From assembly GCF_004379255.2 (NCBI RefSeq), contig NC_056049.1:3782001-3846000 (forward strand): a stretch of 64,000 nt of DNA, read 5' to 3'. Positions 1 through 11,076 of this stretch are shown piece by piece. Origin of the DNA: Salvia splendens. Lineage: Eukaryota; Streptophyta; Magnoliopsida; Lamiales; Lamiaceae. Under the pieces are notes generated by a model that searched no databases, was not told the DNA's origin, and saw only the letters and a list, made by a program, of their open reading frames with translations. The position numbers and the translations under genes were made by a program. Within the stretch, counting starts at the first letter, position 1. The number at the start of each line of letters is the position of its first letter.

Positions 1-147
1 TCTAATTGCGTAATGTGTAGGACAGTGCGTGTATGGGGCGGGCGTATAGATGGTATTTAATTGAGCATAATTAAATATTAAACCAAATTCTCATAAATAG
101 AACCCACATATATAGGTGATAAAATATGTCGTTTCTTTGTGTGTTAA

Positions 148-498
148 GAGCATCCACAATGGGACGGATGTCCCAGCGGACATCCCGACGGACTTCCCAA
201 AAACATCTTCTGCCACATCATAAGGACATCCCACTGCATTGCCACGTCATAAGGACATCCCACTACACAATGGCAGACATCCCGAAGGACATCCCGATGG
301 ACATCCACAAAAAAACAATAAAAAATTGGGACGTCCGTCGTGTCAACGCAATGGTGGACGTCCCGAAAAGCCGCGGAACTCCGGTGTCCGCAGCGGACGT
401 CTGTATCTGTATGCATGTTGCCTAATGGCGGACGTACCGCGCGGAAGTCCGGCACACCGGTCTGACGTCCGCCGAGACATCCGCCATTGTGGATGCTC
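148..498. mobile_element. PIF/Harbinger-type MITE
   Basis: The ends are inverted repeats (GAGCATCCACAATGG at the left, its complement CCATTGTGGATGCTC at the right). They are flanked by direct TAA trinucleotides at 145-147 and 499-501. A 3-bp TWA target duplication with this TIR is characteristic of PIF/Harbinger elements. The interior is a mosaic of short GGACATCCC/GGACGTCC-type repeats with no credible gene; the short open frames here are by-products of that repetition. Too short to code for a transposase, so non-autonomous. Confidence 0.85.
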
Positions 499-501
499 TA
501 A

Positions 502-2997
502 TTGGCCAAGCGGTAGAAGGGCAATACTTGATGCCAAATATTTATAACAATTAACCATTCGTGATCAAATGTTGCGTTATTCCCTACTGAATTAATTATT
601 ATCCAGTTACTAGAAAATAATATTTCAACAAAATAATATAATGATAACGTGCTTCACTCGAGCGGGTCTTATTCATAATTTGACAATTTTAGTTTTTGTT
701 AGAACATTAAAATCTTCTTAGTTGTTATGAATCAGGTTAGACCTTTCAAACTTTGAATGACAAATCATAAAGCATTAATATTAACAAAATGTCCAAATAT
801 TATTAAAAAAATATGAAGAGTAGCACCTTCTTTGACCAACCATACACTATCTCAAAACACAAACAATCTTATTCACACCCACAAATTCTATTTTATTTTC
901 TTTAACGAATTTTGTCTAACAACGTAATGTTAAGTATATTCAAACACATGTTAAATGTTGTTTTCCTAATTTAAAAGAAGTTATCAACCCCGTTTTCTGA
1001 CTCAAGTGAACATAGACAGTGTCTCAAAATTCGAAAATAAATGTGATCACACTACATAAGAATCATGATGTTAGAGATATACTTACATATGAATATTATT
1101 TACATTACCTCTAAAAATAGTACTATAATGTCATGAATTTTGAATCCTATTTGGCACATATTACATGGTATTTCGAATCCATATGTATAGACACATAAAT
1201 TTTTTAACGTTCAGAATAAAATACTAAAAAATGGGCAAAGTTGATGATTTTTTAGACCAACAACCATCATCATTATTATTATTATATTAGGAGATTTAGT
1301 GGTTTGGATAAACTTATAATACTTCACTTTCTCAACTGGTGCAAATGATACAACATACATGTATATATAGACATTCTTAGTATATCCTAGAATTTTGTAC
1401 TTTATTTTTTTATATTCTATATATCTAGTTTTTTATAACATGTATTTCTAGAGAACCCTACTAATAATTCTAGAAAATTCTACTACTACATAATATCTAG
1501 ATTTACATGATATCAAGATATTTCTACAGATAATATCTAATATTACTACTACAAAAATCAAATTTATTTCAACAAACATTTCAGTGAATGTATAAAATAA
1601 TTGCATGCCCGGTAAAAATTAAATCACTGAGATAAATAAAAACTTACCCCTTTTCCGAAATTCGATTCCAAGTCTACTCTCTCAAAAAATTAAGAAACAT
1701 CCATTGTATTTATTCGCAATTTAAGAGCTGATTATTGATAAGAGATGAATAGTGTTAAGTGAAGAATAGTTCTTGATATTCTAAATTGTGGGTGTTATTA
1801 GTGATGAAAGAAAAAGTTGTGGAGACATAGATAGTGCAAGTAAAATGCACTTTCATTCTGTATATTTGTTGATGTACTTATTAGCTAGATATTCATTTGC
1901 GTACATGATTAGATTGGAACGAACATACAAATTTTTTTTTAATTTGAACACATAATATTTCAATTTTGAAGTTTTCAAGTGTTAACTCACCAACTACAAT
2001 GCCCCAATAATGTATATGGTGAGAGAACTAATGTGAAAAGAACATAATACGAAAGTACATATATCATGAAGAATAAAAGAATATGGCAATAGTAACTCAG
2101 CAAATATCCTTTTCTTTGATAAATGTGATAGATATGAATTTCAATCTTTCTATCTCCCAATTCTAAATATTAATAATTAAGTAAGTAAAACTGAAACATC
2201 ACAGAAATTATACAGGAGTGCAAACCAAATAATCAAATTTTCACCACACAAATTGTACTGGCATATAATCACAATAAAGTAGATAAAAATAACAAAATAT
2301 TTCGGAAAAAGGAAACAGAACAATAAGTGAGCAAATGACAAGCTAGATCAAGTGGGTCATCATATTTAATTCGTGATAATCATGAAGCATAATAATCTTG
2401 TGCTATCTTTCTATTAATTTACGCCATTAAAAAGACTTCAATAATGAAAAGGATAAAATCATGTAAAAGACTTAAATATCTAGTCGGTTTGGCTGGGAAA
2501 GTTACTTTATTTAATTTACTTTAATCCCACTTTTTATTACTACTTTCTAAATTAAGTAATTAGTGTACACCTTAAGGATATTTTTACCGCTTTTTTGAGA
2601 AAATAAATTCTCCTTAGACTTGACTATTAGTTTTAAGAAATAATTTAGTTTTCGTCACTAACATAAAATCTATAATTATTCCTTTTGGTTCACTTTACGT
2701 TAAGCTGTTGCATGCTTTTATAATGCCATTTGAACTTTGATATTGGCAAATTGATTTTTTTTTTGTTCTTAACGAATCTAGTGATGGAAATCATGCAATA
2801 GGCCTAACTTTTACTGTGCCACCGAATTTTAGTAGCTTTTATACCAATCGTAACATATATATTGATTACAATACTACTTAATCAAACTTGGTTCGCTTAT
2901 TATTTGTCCAAATTTAGCTTCGTAAAATCAAACTTTTAATATGGATCATTCGGGCTTATTCAAATCTAATCAAGCTTTTGTCGTTTCATTAAGATAG
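502..2997. other. AT-rich intergenic stretch, no gene seen
   Basis: About 2.5 kb of AT-rich sequence with frequent stops in every frame. I see no long frame, no terminal inverted repeats with target duplications and no RNA gene. Confidence 0.6.
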
Positions 2998-3168
2998 TAA
3001 GGGTGTCCAAAGGCGGACACGCTCAATAGCCCCGCCCCAGTTTTTGTCCATAGCCCCAATTTTGTTGTCTATAGCCCTAAAATTCTATTTCCGCCACTAT
3101 AGTGGACAACTCCAATAACCCCCAAATTTTATAATCAATTTTCATTTTTAAATATTTTTTAGTTTCAA

Positions 3169-4860
3169 TCAAGTGTAATTTAAATAATCGCAGTGTAAAT
3201 AACTAGAATACGAGGTAATTAGGGCCGAATATTCGTTGTATTGCAAACCGGTAAAATTATACAACGAATAATTAAAATAAAATACAACTACAGAACTCCG
3301 GCACCGTCTACTCGGTGTCGGAGTCGGCTTCCTCGTCTTCCTCGTCTTCCTCTTCTTCTTCTTCTTCTTCTTCTTCTTCTTCTTCTTCTTCTCGCTGCTG
3401 CCGGCCTCAGTATCCCCAGGCGCATTATCAACCAACCCCAGTCGACTCTCAAGCCGATTGATGAGCCTCTTGTAGACGTTCCTGACGTACGGGTCAGTTT
3501 CACCTGCGTATGACCTGCATACGTCTTGCAGTTGTTGCATCAACGTTACGTCTATGCTATTGGCCAATACCTCGTGGGGTTGCACCGTGGGCTGTGGGAT
3601 TGGGGCAGACTGGGGGATGCGCGATCCGGACGCGGCCGCCGTTTGGTGTGAGGCACTTCTACCCCCTCTGGCTTTGCGGATAGCGGCCTGTTGTCCCATG
3701 GGCCGTCGTCGCCTAATGTGAGTCGCGGCTGGCTCTTCGACTTGCTCGTCGGACTGCTCGAACTCGTGTGAGCCGCTCCCACTGCTGTATTCCCGGGCAA
3801 GGTTGTGCCTTGTGCGCTTCGGGCCAGGAGCTGTTTCCACCTCGTTCGCCACGATCGACCTGAATTTCGGACAATCCGCGAGGACAAGATACTCCTCCCA
3901 CAAGGTGAACTTCGGCTGGCCCGTCTTGTGGTATTGGCCCTCTGACAGGGTCTTAACATCTGCTACGCTTCGGCCACTCTCGGCGTGGCGAAGGTTGTTC
4001 TCGTATATGGACGCGAACAGCTTGGTAGCCCGCAGTATCCTACCAAACTTTTTTCGGATCTGTTCTGGGTCGCGCTTCTCGGCGCCGTCGGGCTTCAATT
4101 CCTCGTATGCCAACATGACGCGCCTCCAAAAACTCCCCGACTCTTGATCGGTACCCACCACGGGGTCCGAAGTGATAGAATCCCACGCCTTCGCCACGGC
4201 AATGCTCTCGTCTTTGCTGTATGGCTTGCCGCGGCTGGACCGCTCGGGCTGATCACCGCTACCGCCGGCGCCACTGCCCTCGCTACTCGCAATGCCGGGG
4301 CAGCTGCCCAAGTGTCCACTGACGTTGCCGGTGCCACGACTGCCGCCTCCGCCCCTAGGGCCTCTGCCCCTACCGCCACCAGGGCCCCGACTGCCGCTAC
4401 CTCCTCGGGTCGGAACGGGTGTTTCCACCGGCGCTGCCGGCGTATCTGGGATGCCGGAACTGAGCAGACCCAGCATAGTATCAAATGCGTCTTGATCTGC
4501 TTCGGTGATCGGATATTGGCTGGCTTGGAAAGGGGAACCCGGCCGCGGCAGGTGAAGCGCGTCTAGGTTGGGTCGGTAATCTCCAAAAGCGGAACGACTC
4601 AGATTCCGATGTAAAGCGGGCGGCGTTGGTGAGGATCTCCACGACTGAGATGGAGGAAGGGGTGGACTCGATGCCCACGGTGGTGGAGATTGATTCCAAC
4701 TCCAAGGCTGTGACGGAGCCGCATATCCGCCAAATCCCGACGGCTGAGAAGCATATCCGCCAATACCCGATGGCGGCGAATGATGGGCCGACGGCTGAGA
4801 TGGATTGCTGTCATATCCCGATTCCTCAGTGTCGGGTGATTCGTCGTCTCCTCGGTGCAT
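3169..4860 (-). CDS. Harbinger ORF1, Myb/SANT-like DNA-binding protein (frameshifted tail)
   Basis: A 563-codon frame starting at the ATG at 4858-4860, with a TATA box 75-85 bp upstream. Residues 1-215 are low-complexity (Pro/Ser/Gly, then a Gly/Arg block). Residues about 217-335 resemble the Myb/SANT-like domain of plant Harbinger ORF1 proteins: a GKPYSKDES start, then conserved AKAW, FWRRV and IRKKFGRI, and a distal FTLWEEYL block. In this transposon class ORF1 assists the DDE transposase with DNA binding and nuclear entry; relatives are often mislabelled as host genes. The tail runs into a TTC/GAA microsatellite at 3351-3392, read here as a lysine run followed by unrelated residues. One alternative frame past the repeat gives an acidic Glu/Asp tail with a stop at 3308-3310, which looks like the ancestral end. 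I infer a length-change frameshift in the repeat. Confidence 0.8.
   Translation of the reverse strand: MHRGDDESPDTEESGYDSNPSQPSAHHSPPSGIGGYASQPSGFGGYAAPSQPWSWNQSPPPWASSPPLPPSQSWRSSPTPPALHRNLSRSAFGDYRPNLDALHLPRPGSPFQASQYPITEADQDAFDTMLGLLSSGIPDTPAAPVETPVPTRGGSGSRGPGGGRGRGPRGGGGSRGTGNVSGHLGSCPGIASSEGSGAGGSGDQPERSSRGKPYSKDESIAVAKAWDSITSDPVVGTDQESGSFWRRVMLAYEELKPDGAEKRDPEQIRKKFGRILRATKLFASIYENNLRHAESGRSVADVKTLSEGQYHKTGQPKFTLWEEYLVLADCPKFRSIVANEVETAPGPKRTRHNLAREYSSGSGSHEFEQSDEQVEEPAATHIRRRRPMGQQAAIRKARGGRSASHQTAAASGSRIPQSAPIPQPTVQPHEVLANSIDVTLMQQLQDVCRSYAGETDPYVRNVYKRLINRLESRLGLVDNAPGDTEAGSSEKKKKKKKKKKKKKRKTRKTRKPTPTPSRRCRSSVVVFYFNYSLYNFTGLQYNEYSALITSYSSYLHCDYLNYT
3351..3392. repeat. TTC/GAA microsatellite inside ORF1
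   Basis: About 13 uninterrupted TTC units. On the minus strand they encode poly-Lys in the ORF1 frame, or poly-Glu in a shifted frame. This is the likely site of the frameshift described for ORF1. Confidence 0.9.
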
Positions 4861-4935
4861 TTTGTAGAGAGTGTTTTTGTAGAAAGTGGGTGTATGGATT
4901 TTGTGAAAATGAGAGTGGGGGAAGAGGGGGAGTGG

Positions 4936-4943
4936 TATTTATA
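4936..4943 (-). promoter_or_regulatory. TATA box of the ORF1-only Harbinger element
   Basis: Minus-strand TATAAATA followed by a C-run, 75-85 bp upstream of the ORF1 ATG. The same TATAAATA(CCCC) arrangement occurs at 6820-6827 and 14706-14713 in related elements. Confidence 0.6.
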
Positions 4944-5214
4944 GATGAAAAAACGAAAAAAACAAATTCAAAAAATGCGGCTATAGCCGCGGCGAATATC
5001 CGCCACTATAATAGCCGCGGCTATAGCCGCGCCTATACACCCACCGCCGCGTCCTCGCCCCACTCGCGGCGAAGCCTCGTCCGCCGCCCTCCCCCCCACC
5101 AGCCGCGTCCACCCTCGCGGCGGACACCCCCTCCACTGTAATAGCCGCGCCTACCGCCCCTCTTCCGCCCCGCTCGCGGCTATAGCCGCGTCCACCTTAT
5201 AGTGGACGCTCTAA

Positions 5215-6326
5215 AACACAATTAAGATATTGTATTTTTTTTACTTATTACGCCAAAATTTAATGTAATCGATTTATAAATTAAAAGTAATGAAAGTCCC
5301 AATATAATCTTTAATCCATTTTTCATGTTTTTCTTTTCTCTTTCAAATTGATGATTTTAATTTGATGATCCCAATAATAATATATACGGTCTTATCTATA
5401 ATTTTAATTTCGGTTCCTCCAAAAAAAAGTTGTTTTATTCTTTTAATTGTATCCACACAAAATTCTCAACAAACATTCAATAATATGATCATGAGGCCTT
5501 GCAATTTTTTTTGGATGAATGAAGTATTATTAAAAAAAATGTTAACGATGACTAAATGTATGCTCACAAGTTTGTCTAAATATGACTCCCAAAACTTTAG
5601 TTTTGATTCATTTATTATGGCAATTAAATTATTGAACAATTTATAGTAGGCAGTGGGGTAGTACGTAGCATCATCTATTCATATTTTTAACGGTCAAAAG
5701 TTGAGCTGCTACATAAGTCGATGTATTATCTAGCTCCTTTACCTAAATGTTTGCTTAATTGCGATATATGTATGTGATTTGACAAGGCGACGACGTCGTT
5801 TTCTGGTATCACAAACATTTGAAAATGATCATACTGACCTCCACAACCTTTGAAAATGGACAAATTGTCAAAGAAATCATGAAGTTTGGTAACGCTCTCG
5901 TACTTTTAAAAAATGGAACGAGTTCATCTCCAACCATTTACACTAAACTAAAACTTAATTTTGACTATATGTCAAAAGAAATTTTACTCCACTCATTTAT
6001 ACTAAATTCAAATTTTACACCATTTTTTAGTATATGCCTCACAATTTCTTCAGTAGCTACAGTACACACCTATATTTGGTATTGTTCCATAGAAAAAGGA
6101 AAATTATAAGTTTATGATTGCAGTATGATGAGAAATTAAATAAATCAGGAAGTTTGAAAATTTGCAATGATCTCATCCAAAGTTTGGAAAAATGAAAATA
6201 AATCATCAGCGTCGATATTGCCCAAATTAAAAAAATAGATAATTGTGAATTTGATGATTTATTTCGTAATTTTCTCTTAAAGAATTACCTGACGATCTCA
6301 AATTCTAAATCATAATTTGATTAACA
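5215..6326. other. AT-rich intergenic stretch, no gene seen
   Basis: About 1.1 kb of AT-rich sequence. Two open frames of about 95 codons on the plus strand have AT-driven composition and no recognisable domain, so I do not call them genes. Confidence 0.5.
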
Positions 6327-6329
6327 TAA

Positions 6330-7114
6330 GAGCATCCACAACCGTGCTCTTGCCAGCGGCACGGTTGTGGGCCCGGCCCCACTTTTTCTGTCTGCTCTCT
6401 GGCAAGAGCACAACACCCACAGCTGTGCTCTTCCGCAAAGACGAGCACAATTAATTTAAAATTCAATTAAACAATAACATTTCCATAATAATAAAATTCA
6501 TTAAAAAAACCTAAATAAAATTACAAATGATAAATAAAATAAAAACGACATAATTAAAAGCCTAAAATTTAAAAATTAAAAATTACATAATTAAAATACT
6601 AAAAATTAAAAAAACCACTACTCGTTGCCGAATTTCATCCACATGTGGTTGATTAGGTCTTCTTGTAACTGAATGTGGGTTCGGGTATCGCGCATTGTGT
6701 GCCTTGTCTCGATCCTCTGGCCAAAAAAATGGATGAATGAGTTGATAGTTTGTATGAGAATTATGAATGAGAGATGAATGAGAGATGATTTGATGTGATA
6801 AATGGATGATGAATGTGTGTATTTATAGATGATTTTGGGGGAAAAAAATCAAAAAAATCAAAAAATTCAGAAAAACGGGCAAAAAAATGGCAATATTTTT
6901 GGGATTTGGAAAATATTTTTTTTATTTGTTATCATTATTTAAATAACGATTTTTTTTAAAAAAAATTATTCAAAGGCAACGGCTATGCCGTTGCCCAATC
7001 GTGTGCCGCCACGTCGACTGCTCGCTGGCACGGCGCGAGCGCAGCGGCGGCGAGCCTCGTCCTCGCCGCTGGCACGGACGGCGGCCTTTTTCACCACCAC
7101 CGTTGCGGATGCTC
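6330..7114 (-). mobile_element. Deleted PIF/Harbinger-type element
   Basis: Starts GAGCATCCACAACCG and ends CGTTGCGGATGCTC, flanked by TAA at 6327-6329 and 7115-7117. The left subterminal region is a hairpin-forming CACAACCGTGC/GCACGGTTGTG pair (6337-6369). It matches, in the opposite orientation, the right end of the element at 14376-16173, so the two are one family. Only a transposase C-terminus (6618-6722) and a promoter-like TATTTATA (minus TATAAATA, 6820-6827) remain. The right end is GC-rich. Confidence 0.8.
6618..6722 (-). pseudogene. C-terminal remnant of a Harbinger/Plant_tran-type transposase
   Basis: About 34 codons ending in HIQLQEDLINHMWMKFGNE and a TAG stop at 6618-6620. An 'H-x-Q-L-Q-x-D-L-x-x-H-x-W' ending followed by a short tail is typical of plant Harbinger-type transposases (Plant_tran family). 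The catalytic domain is gone, consistent with an internal deletion. Assignment rests on the motif alone. Confidence 0.55.
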
Positions 7115-7117
7115 TAA

Positions 7118-7738
7118 TACACAAAAAAAAGATGGATTTAAATGCGTTTCTGTAATTATTTGAAGTTGCCTCACTAAATATGATTGCGTGATTGTCATGA
7201 TGCCATGTTAAATATGAGTGGGTCTAACTATTTGGTGCCGATTGACAATAATAATTTTGCAATATTTATAGGAAAAAAGGGGTTTTAGTTTAAGCTACCC
7301 CATTAAAAGTTTAGGATTTTGGAACCATTGTGAAGTTTTTAATTTTAAGTTTATTCTCTCCTCTTTAAAAAATAGTATCTATATCCATTAATGATTTCCC
7401 TAGCTAGCTTTTAATACAACCATGAAGTGTCCCTCTCCACAAATACGTTTACGTTATCTTGTAAGCATCAAAGCATTATCTTCGGCACCTTAAATTAAAG
7501 TATGCATTGCATCATAGTTGACAAAAAAAAGTATTGAAAAGAAAAATTCAAGTGAATTTAGCATAAATTGTTTGGCAAGTTCCATGAAAGAAAGCAATAA
7601 GAACGTACAAAGAAGCAAAGTAACCCCAACACAACAAAAATTACATCAGTATAATATCCTTCGTGATTTTTGGAGTGTACAGTAATTTATTTTCATCTAA
7701 CAATAGTAGTACATGTTTTTAAATCTGGTCTTATATTG
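7118..7738. other. Intergenic stretch, no gene seen
   Basis: About 620 bp of AT-rich sequence with no frame, repeat or RNA gene that I can support. Confidence 0.5.
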
Positions 7739-7740
7739 TA

Positions 7741-7996
7741 CTTCCTCTTGCCCCAATAATTATTCTATTTTGTCATTTTCGTTCGGCCATCGTTAATTGT
7801 ATCATTTCACTTTTACTATTTCTGATAAGTGGACCAAATATTTCGCTAAACCATTGAACTCACAATTATTATAAAAATAATGTATATATAAAAGTAGGAT
7901 TCACATTCCACTAATTAATTTTTTTTAATAATGTAAAACACTTACTTAAAACCTACACCGGTCAACTATGAGACAGCTAATTAGGACCGGAGAGAG
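7741..7996. mobile_element. Stowaway-like MITE (diverged)
   Basis: The left end CTTCCTCTTGCCCCAATAATTA and the right end (reverse complement CTCTCTCCGGTCCTAATTAG) are diverged inverted repeats, each bounded by TA. The CTYCCTCYG-type terminus with a TA duplication indicates a Tc1/mariner-derived Stowaway MITE. No coding capacity. Confidence 0.65.
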
Positions 7997-7998
7997 TA

Positions 7999-8927
7999 TC
8001 TAATTGGAGTATCATACTACTCCATTAGCTAGAGACCCAATGCGATATCTTCTTTTCATGAAGAAAACATCGATCGAACAATATTATCCTGTCGTAGTTG
8101 AAACGTTTCTTTTGGCCATAAGGAATGAACGTTTAGAGCTAAGACTTGGAAAATTAATAAAATAAATTAAAAGAATTAAATGTAATTTTTCTACATTATG
8201 GCTTATTATTGAGTTGACATTTGACACCAACTAGATCCTGGCCAGACATTTTACCACTAGATTGGGTTCTTTAAATATTTGTCTTTTTTCCATTTTATGT
8301 TAAACAAACTTACCAAGTACCAACCATAGATTTAAAATTTGGGATTTGACTAATATGTGGGCACTTATGTTTCTTTTCCATTTTATGTTAAATCACATGA
8401 AAGTGGAATTTATTCAAAAATCTGATGAAAACATTTCTGACACTAAGATTCTTTTCTGGTTTATTTTCAACATGTTTGGAGTATAATCATGACTTCATAG
8501 ATCAGTTTTGGACTCTAGACAATTCTTTTCATTTGAATCGACTTTTTGAAAGCAAAGATGATAGATGAATTGAATATATATATAAAAAAAATATACGTTT
8601 TGAAAAAGAAATCGCATGTTGCTATGTCGGATTTGGATGTGATCTCAGGTTCTTTGAATTTCTCTACATTGGAGTAGTACTTTTATACGGTATAGAACTA
8701 ATTTTGGTAAAAATGTCACCTTTAATTGACAAGTGTAACTGTAGAGGCTCCACTCTTGTAAGTTGATAACACCATTCACTCACGCTGTCCCATTCCAATT
8801 CAAATTTATCTTAGGTCTTATATTTTGTGGACTAGTACTTTTTGTATCAAAATAGAGAGTGAATTTCGACTTCCTTTTTCGATTATGTATTGATCAATTA
8901 TGCAAACCTACACTCTGAACAATAAAC
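7999..8927. other. Intergenic stretch, no gene seen
   Basis: About 930 bp, AT-rich, with no supported gene or element boundary. Confidence 0.5.
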
Positions 8928-8929
8928 TA

Positions 8930-9163
8930 TTCCCTCCGTCTCATGTTACTCGCACTTTTTATTTTAGGCCGTAAATTTGGGATTGATTTTTATTGTAATT
9001 AAATTAGAATTTTGAATGTAATAAAACATCACTTAATAAAGGAGCTCTTCATTTAATCTAACATATTAATTAAATACATTAATTCCAACTTAAACTATAA
9101 ATAGTGTAAGTAGTTTGTGACGAGTCAAAATGGAATAGTGCAAGTAGCATGAGACAGATGGAT
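8930..9163. mobile_element. Stowaway-like MITE
   Basis: Left end TTCCCTCCGTCTCATG, right end CATGAGACAGATGGAT, flanked by TA. The interior (TACTCGCACTTTT, ATTTTAGGCCGTAAATTTG, CATCACTTAATAAA, AGAGCTCTT) is clearly the same family as the element at 10842-11076. Confidence 0.8.
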
Positions 9164-9165
9164 TA

Positions 9166-9930
9166 TATTGCTTGCGGCAGACAATATCCATTGGAATCGC
9201 TCCAAGGTTGGTTAGAACTTAGAATTTGGCGTTTCAAAACAGACATTATGTTAGAGAGTTTATACAAAACGTGAACAAATCGGATGTCTCGAAAGGCGTG
9301 AAACACTTTCAAATCAAATCAATTTGGCGGTTCTAGCAATATTTGATCGAATACAATTCAGGTTTCGAAGATATTCGTCTGTTAATTTTGTCCAACTCTG
9401 AACCCAGAAATTGATCATAAGAAGACGCTGAAAAACGAAGAGTCGCGTCTCTTCATTTCACAACTGTTTTTAACAGTTTTTGGCGGGAATAGAAAATTGC
9501 AAAATAGTCCTTCAACTTTCAGAAATTACGTTTCCGGATGAATTTTCTGTACAGCAACTTTAATGGAAACAAAAAAATTTCCAAGCTGAAGACCCCAGCC
9601 AGGGGCTCCGCCGGTCCGCCCCTTGGACCCCGCTACTCGGGGGCACTGCCCCGAACCCCCGTCTAATCATAATGAATTCAAATAAGTGTACACTCCGCAC
9701 TTCCAACTTATTTGATGTCTCATTATGATCACGTTGATCAATCAAGTTAATCCAATTACACTAAAATAACAACACATTATTATAAGTGGAATCTATCCAT
9801 TGATCAAATAATTGAAGACATTTGAAGACCTAATACATGATGGTGTTGTAAGAAAATTTCACTTTGGCATTATTCCATGATTTTTTAAATAATTTTCTAT
9901 TCATATATCGAATTGGACGTCGGCAAAAAA
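9166..9930. other. Gene-free stretch with a GC-rich block
   Basis: Mostly AT-rich. Bases 9591-9661 stand out as very GC-rich, with alternating GGGGC/GCCCC words (CCAGCCAGGGGCTCCG, CGGGGGCACTGCCCCG). The context resembles LTR or other transposon debris but I found no matching second copy or terminal repeat in the window. Confidence 0.45.
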
Positions 9931-9984
9931 GTGAGGCAAAGATAAAGAGAGTATCCAAAAAAGTGAGGCAAAGATAAAGAGAGT
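9931..9984. repeat. 32-bp direct tandem duplication
   Basis: GTGAGGCAAAGATAAAGAGA starting at 9931 recurs at 9963 after ten intervening bases, giving a 32-bp period in two copies. Confidence 0.85.
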
Positions 9985-10039
9985 GATACGACACTCCACT
10001 ATATGAGTGTAGAGTCATGAGTCATGACCATTTTCTAGG

Positions 10040-10450
10040 AGCTTCGAATTAAACACATGCGTCGTCTATTTCTCTCATCAAACATAAACACGTGAGGGTT
10101 TGGCGATACACACCCAAACTTAAACTAAGTACATGCGTTATTGTCTATTTCTCCCATCAAACATGTGAGTATGACGATGCACATCAGAACTTAAATATAT
10201 TAAGTACATGCTTCATCGTCTATTCCTCTCGTCAAATGATGCATATCGGAACTCTGTGTTAATATGAAAATGAGATTTATGGCGATGCACACTCAAACTT
10301 CACATCTATTTCTCTCATCAAATATGTGAGGATTCGATAATGCACTCCCGAACTCTACATTAGTATGGTATTGCGGACTTGACGATGCACACTCAAACTT
10401 TATATTAGTACTTATATAAGAGTTTGACGACGTATTCTCAAACTCTACAT
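10040..10450. repeat. Degenerate minisatellite
   Basis: Imperfect repeats built around 'GTCTATTTCTCYCATCAAA', 'CGATGCACACTCAAACTT' and 'TACATTAGTA' recur several times with variable 50-90 bp spacing. No open frame runs through it. Confidence 0.55.
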
Positions 10451-10455
10451 TAATA

Positions 10456-10634
10456 CTCCCTCCGTCCCGCACTACTCGCACGTATTTCCTTTTTGGGCGT
10501 CCCAAGTTACTTGCACTCTTTCCATTTTTAGTAAAAATTTTCACCTACAGCCGTCATTTTTGACTTTCCTATACACTAATTCCTTAATCTCCGTGCCGAA
10601 AAGGAAATGAGCGAGTAGCTCGGGACGAAGGGAG
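10456..10634. mobile_element. Stowaway MITE
   Basis: Perfect-looking termini CTCCCTCCGTCCCG and CGGGACGAAGGGAG, flanked by TA on both sides. 179 bp, non-coding. Confidence 0.9.
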
Positions 10635-10841
10635 TATAATATTGTCTATTTTTGGTCAAAAGCTTATAGTATTGTTTTGGGACACTTATTTAAAAGATCT
10701 CAGTCTAATGGAGTTGATGAAATAATTATAATATTTGCTTACAATTTTTATCGATGTGAGATGAGTTTGCCTCCCAAATGTGCGAACACACGTGGTAATC
10801 ATGCATATGACAAATGTTAATTTAATAAAGTATAAAATATA

Positions 10842-11076
10842 CTCCCTCCGTCCCATGCTACTCGCACTTTTCATTTTAGGCCGTAAATTTGAGATTGATT
10901 TTTTTGTGTAATTAAAAAAGAATTTTAAGTGTAATGAGACATCACTTAATAAAAGAGCTCTTAACTTAAACTAACATATTAATTAAATGCATTAATTCTA
11001 ACTTAAATTATAAATAGTGTAAGGACTTTGTGACGAGCCGAAAAGCAAACGTGCGAGTAGCACGGGACGGAGGGAG
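10842..11076. mobile_element. Stowaway MITE
   Basis: Termini CTCCCTCCGTCCCATG and CACGGGACGGAGGGAG with TA on both sides. 235 bp. Same subfamily as the more diverged copy at 8930-9163. Confidence 0.9.

Larger units (their letters stand above)
3001..5211 (-). mobile_element. PIF/Harbinger-type element carrying only ORF1
   Basis: The left end GGGTGTCC and right end GGACGCTC are imperfect inverted repeats bounded by TAA at 2998-3000 and 5212-5214, the Harbinger-type target duplication. The only gene is the Myb/SANT-like ORF1 on the minus strand; there is no DDE transposase. The right subterminal region (about 4976-5205) is GC-rich and repeats palindromes of the form GCGGCTATAGCCGC. An element of this kind would need transposase from another copy. 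Confidence 0.8.

Noticed and set aside
500..540. GGCCAAGCGGTAGAAGGGCA resembles a tRNA D-arm
   Set aside because: No acceptor stem, anticodon arm or T-arm (GTTCGA) follows at the right spacing.
5362..6109. Two frames of about 95 codons that might be small membrane proteins
   Set aside because: Composition follows AT-rich background; no conserved motif, promoter or ribosome context.
9931..10450. Repeats considered as a CRISPR-like array
   Set aside because: Units are degenerate, of unequal spacing, and this is a plant nuclear sequence; they are a minisatellite.
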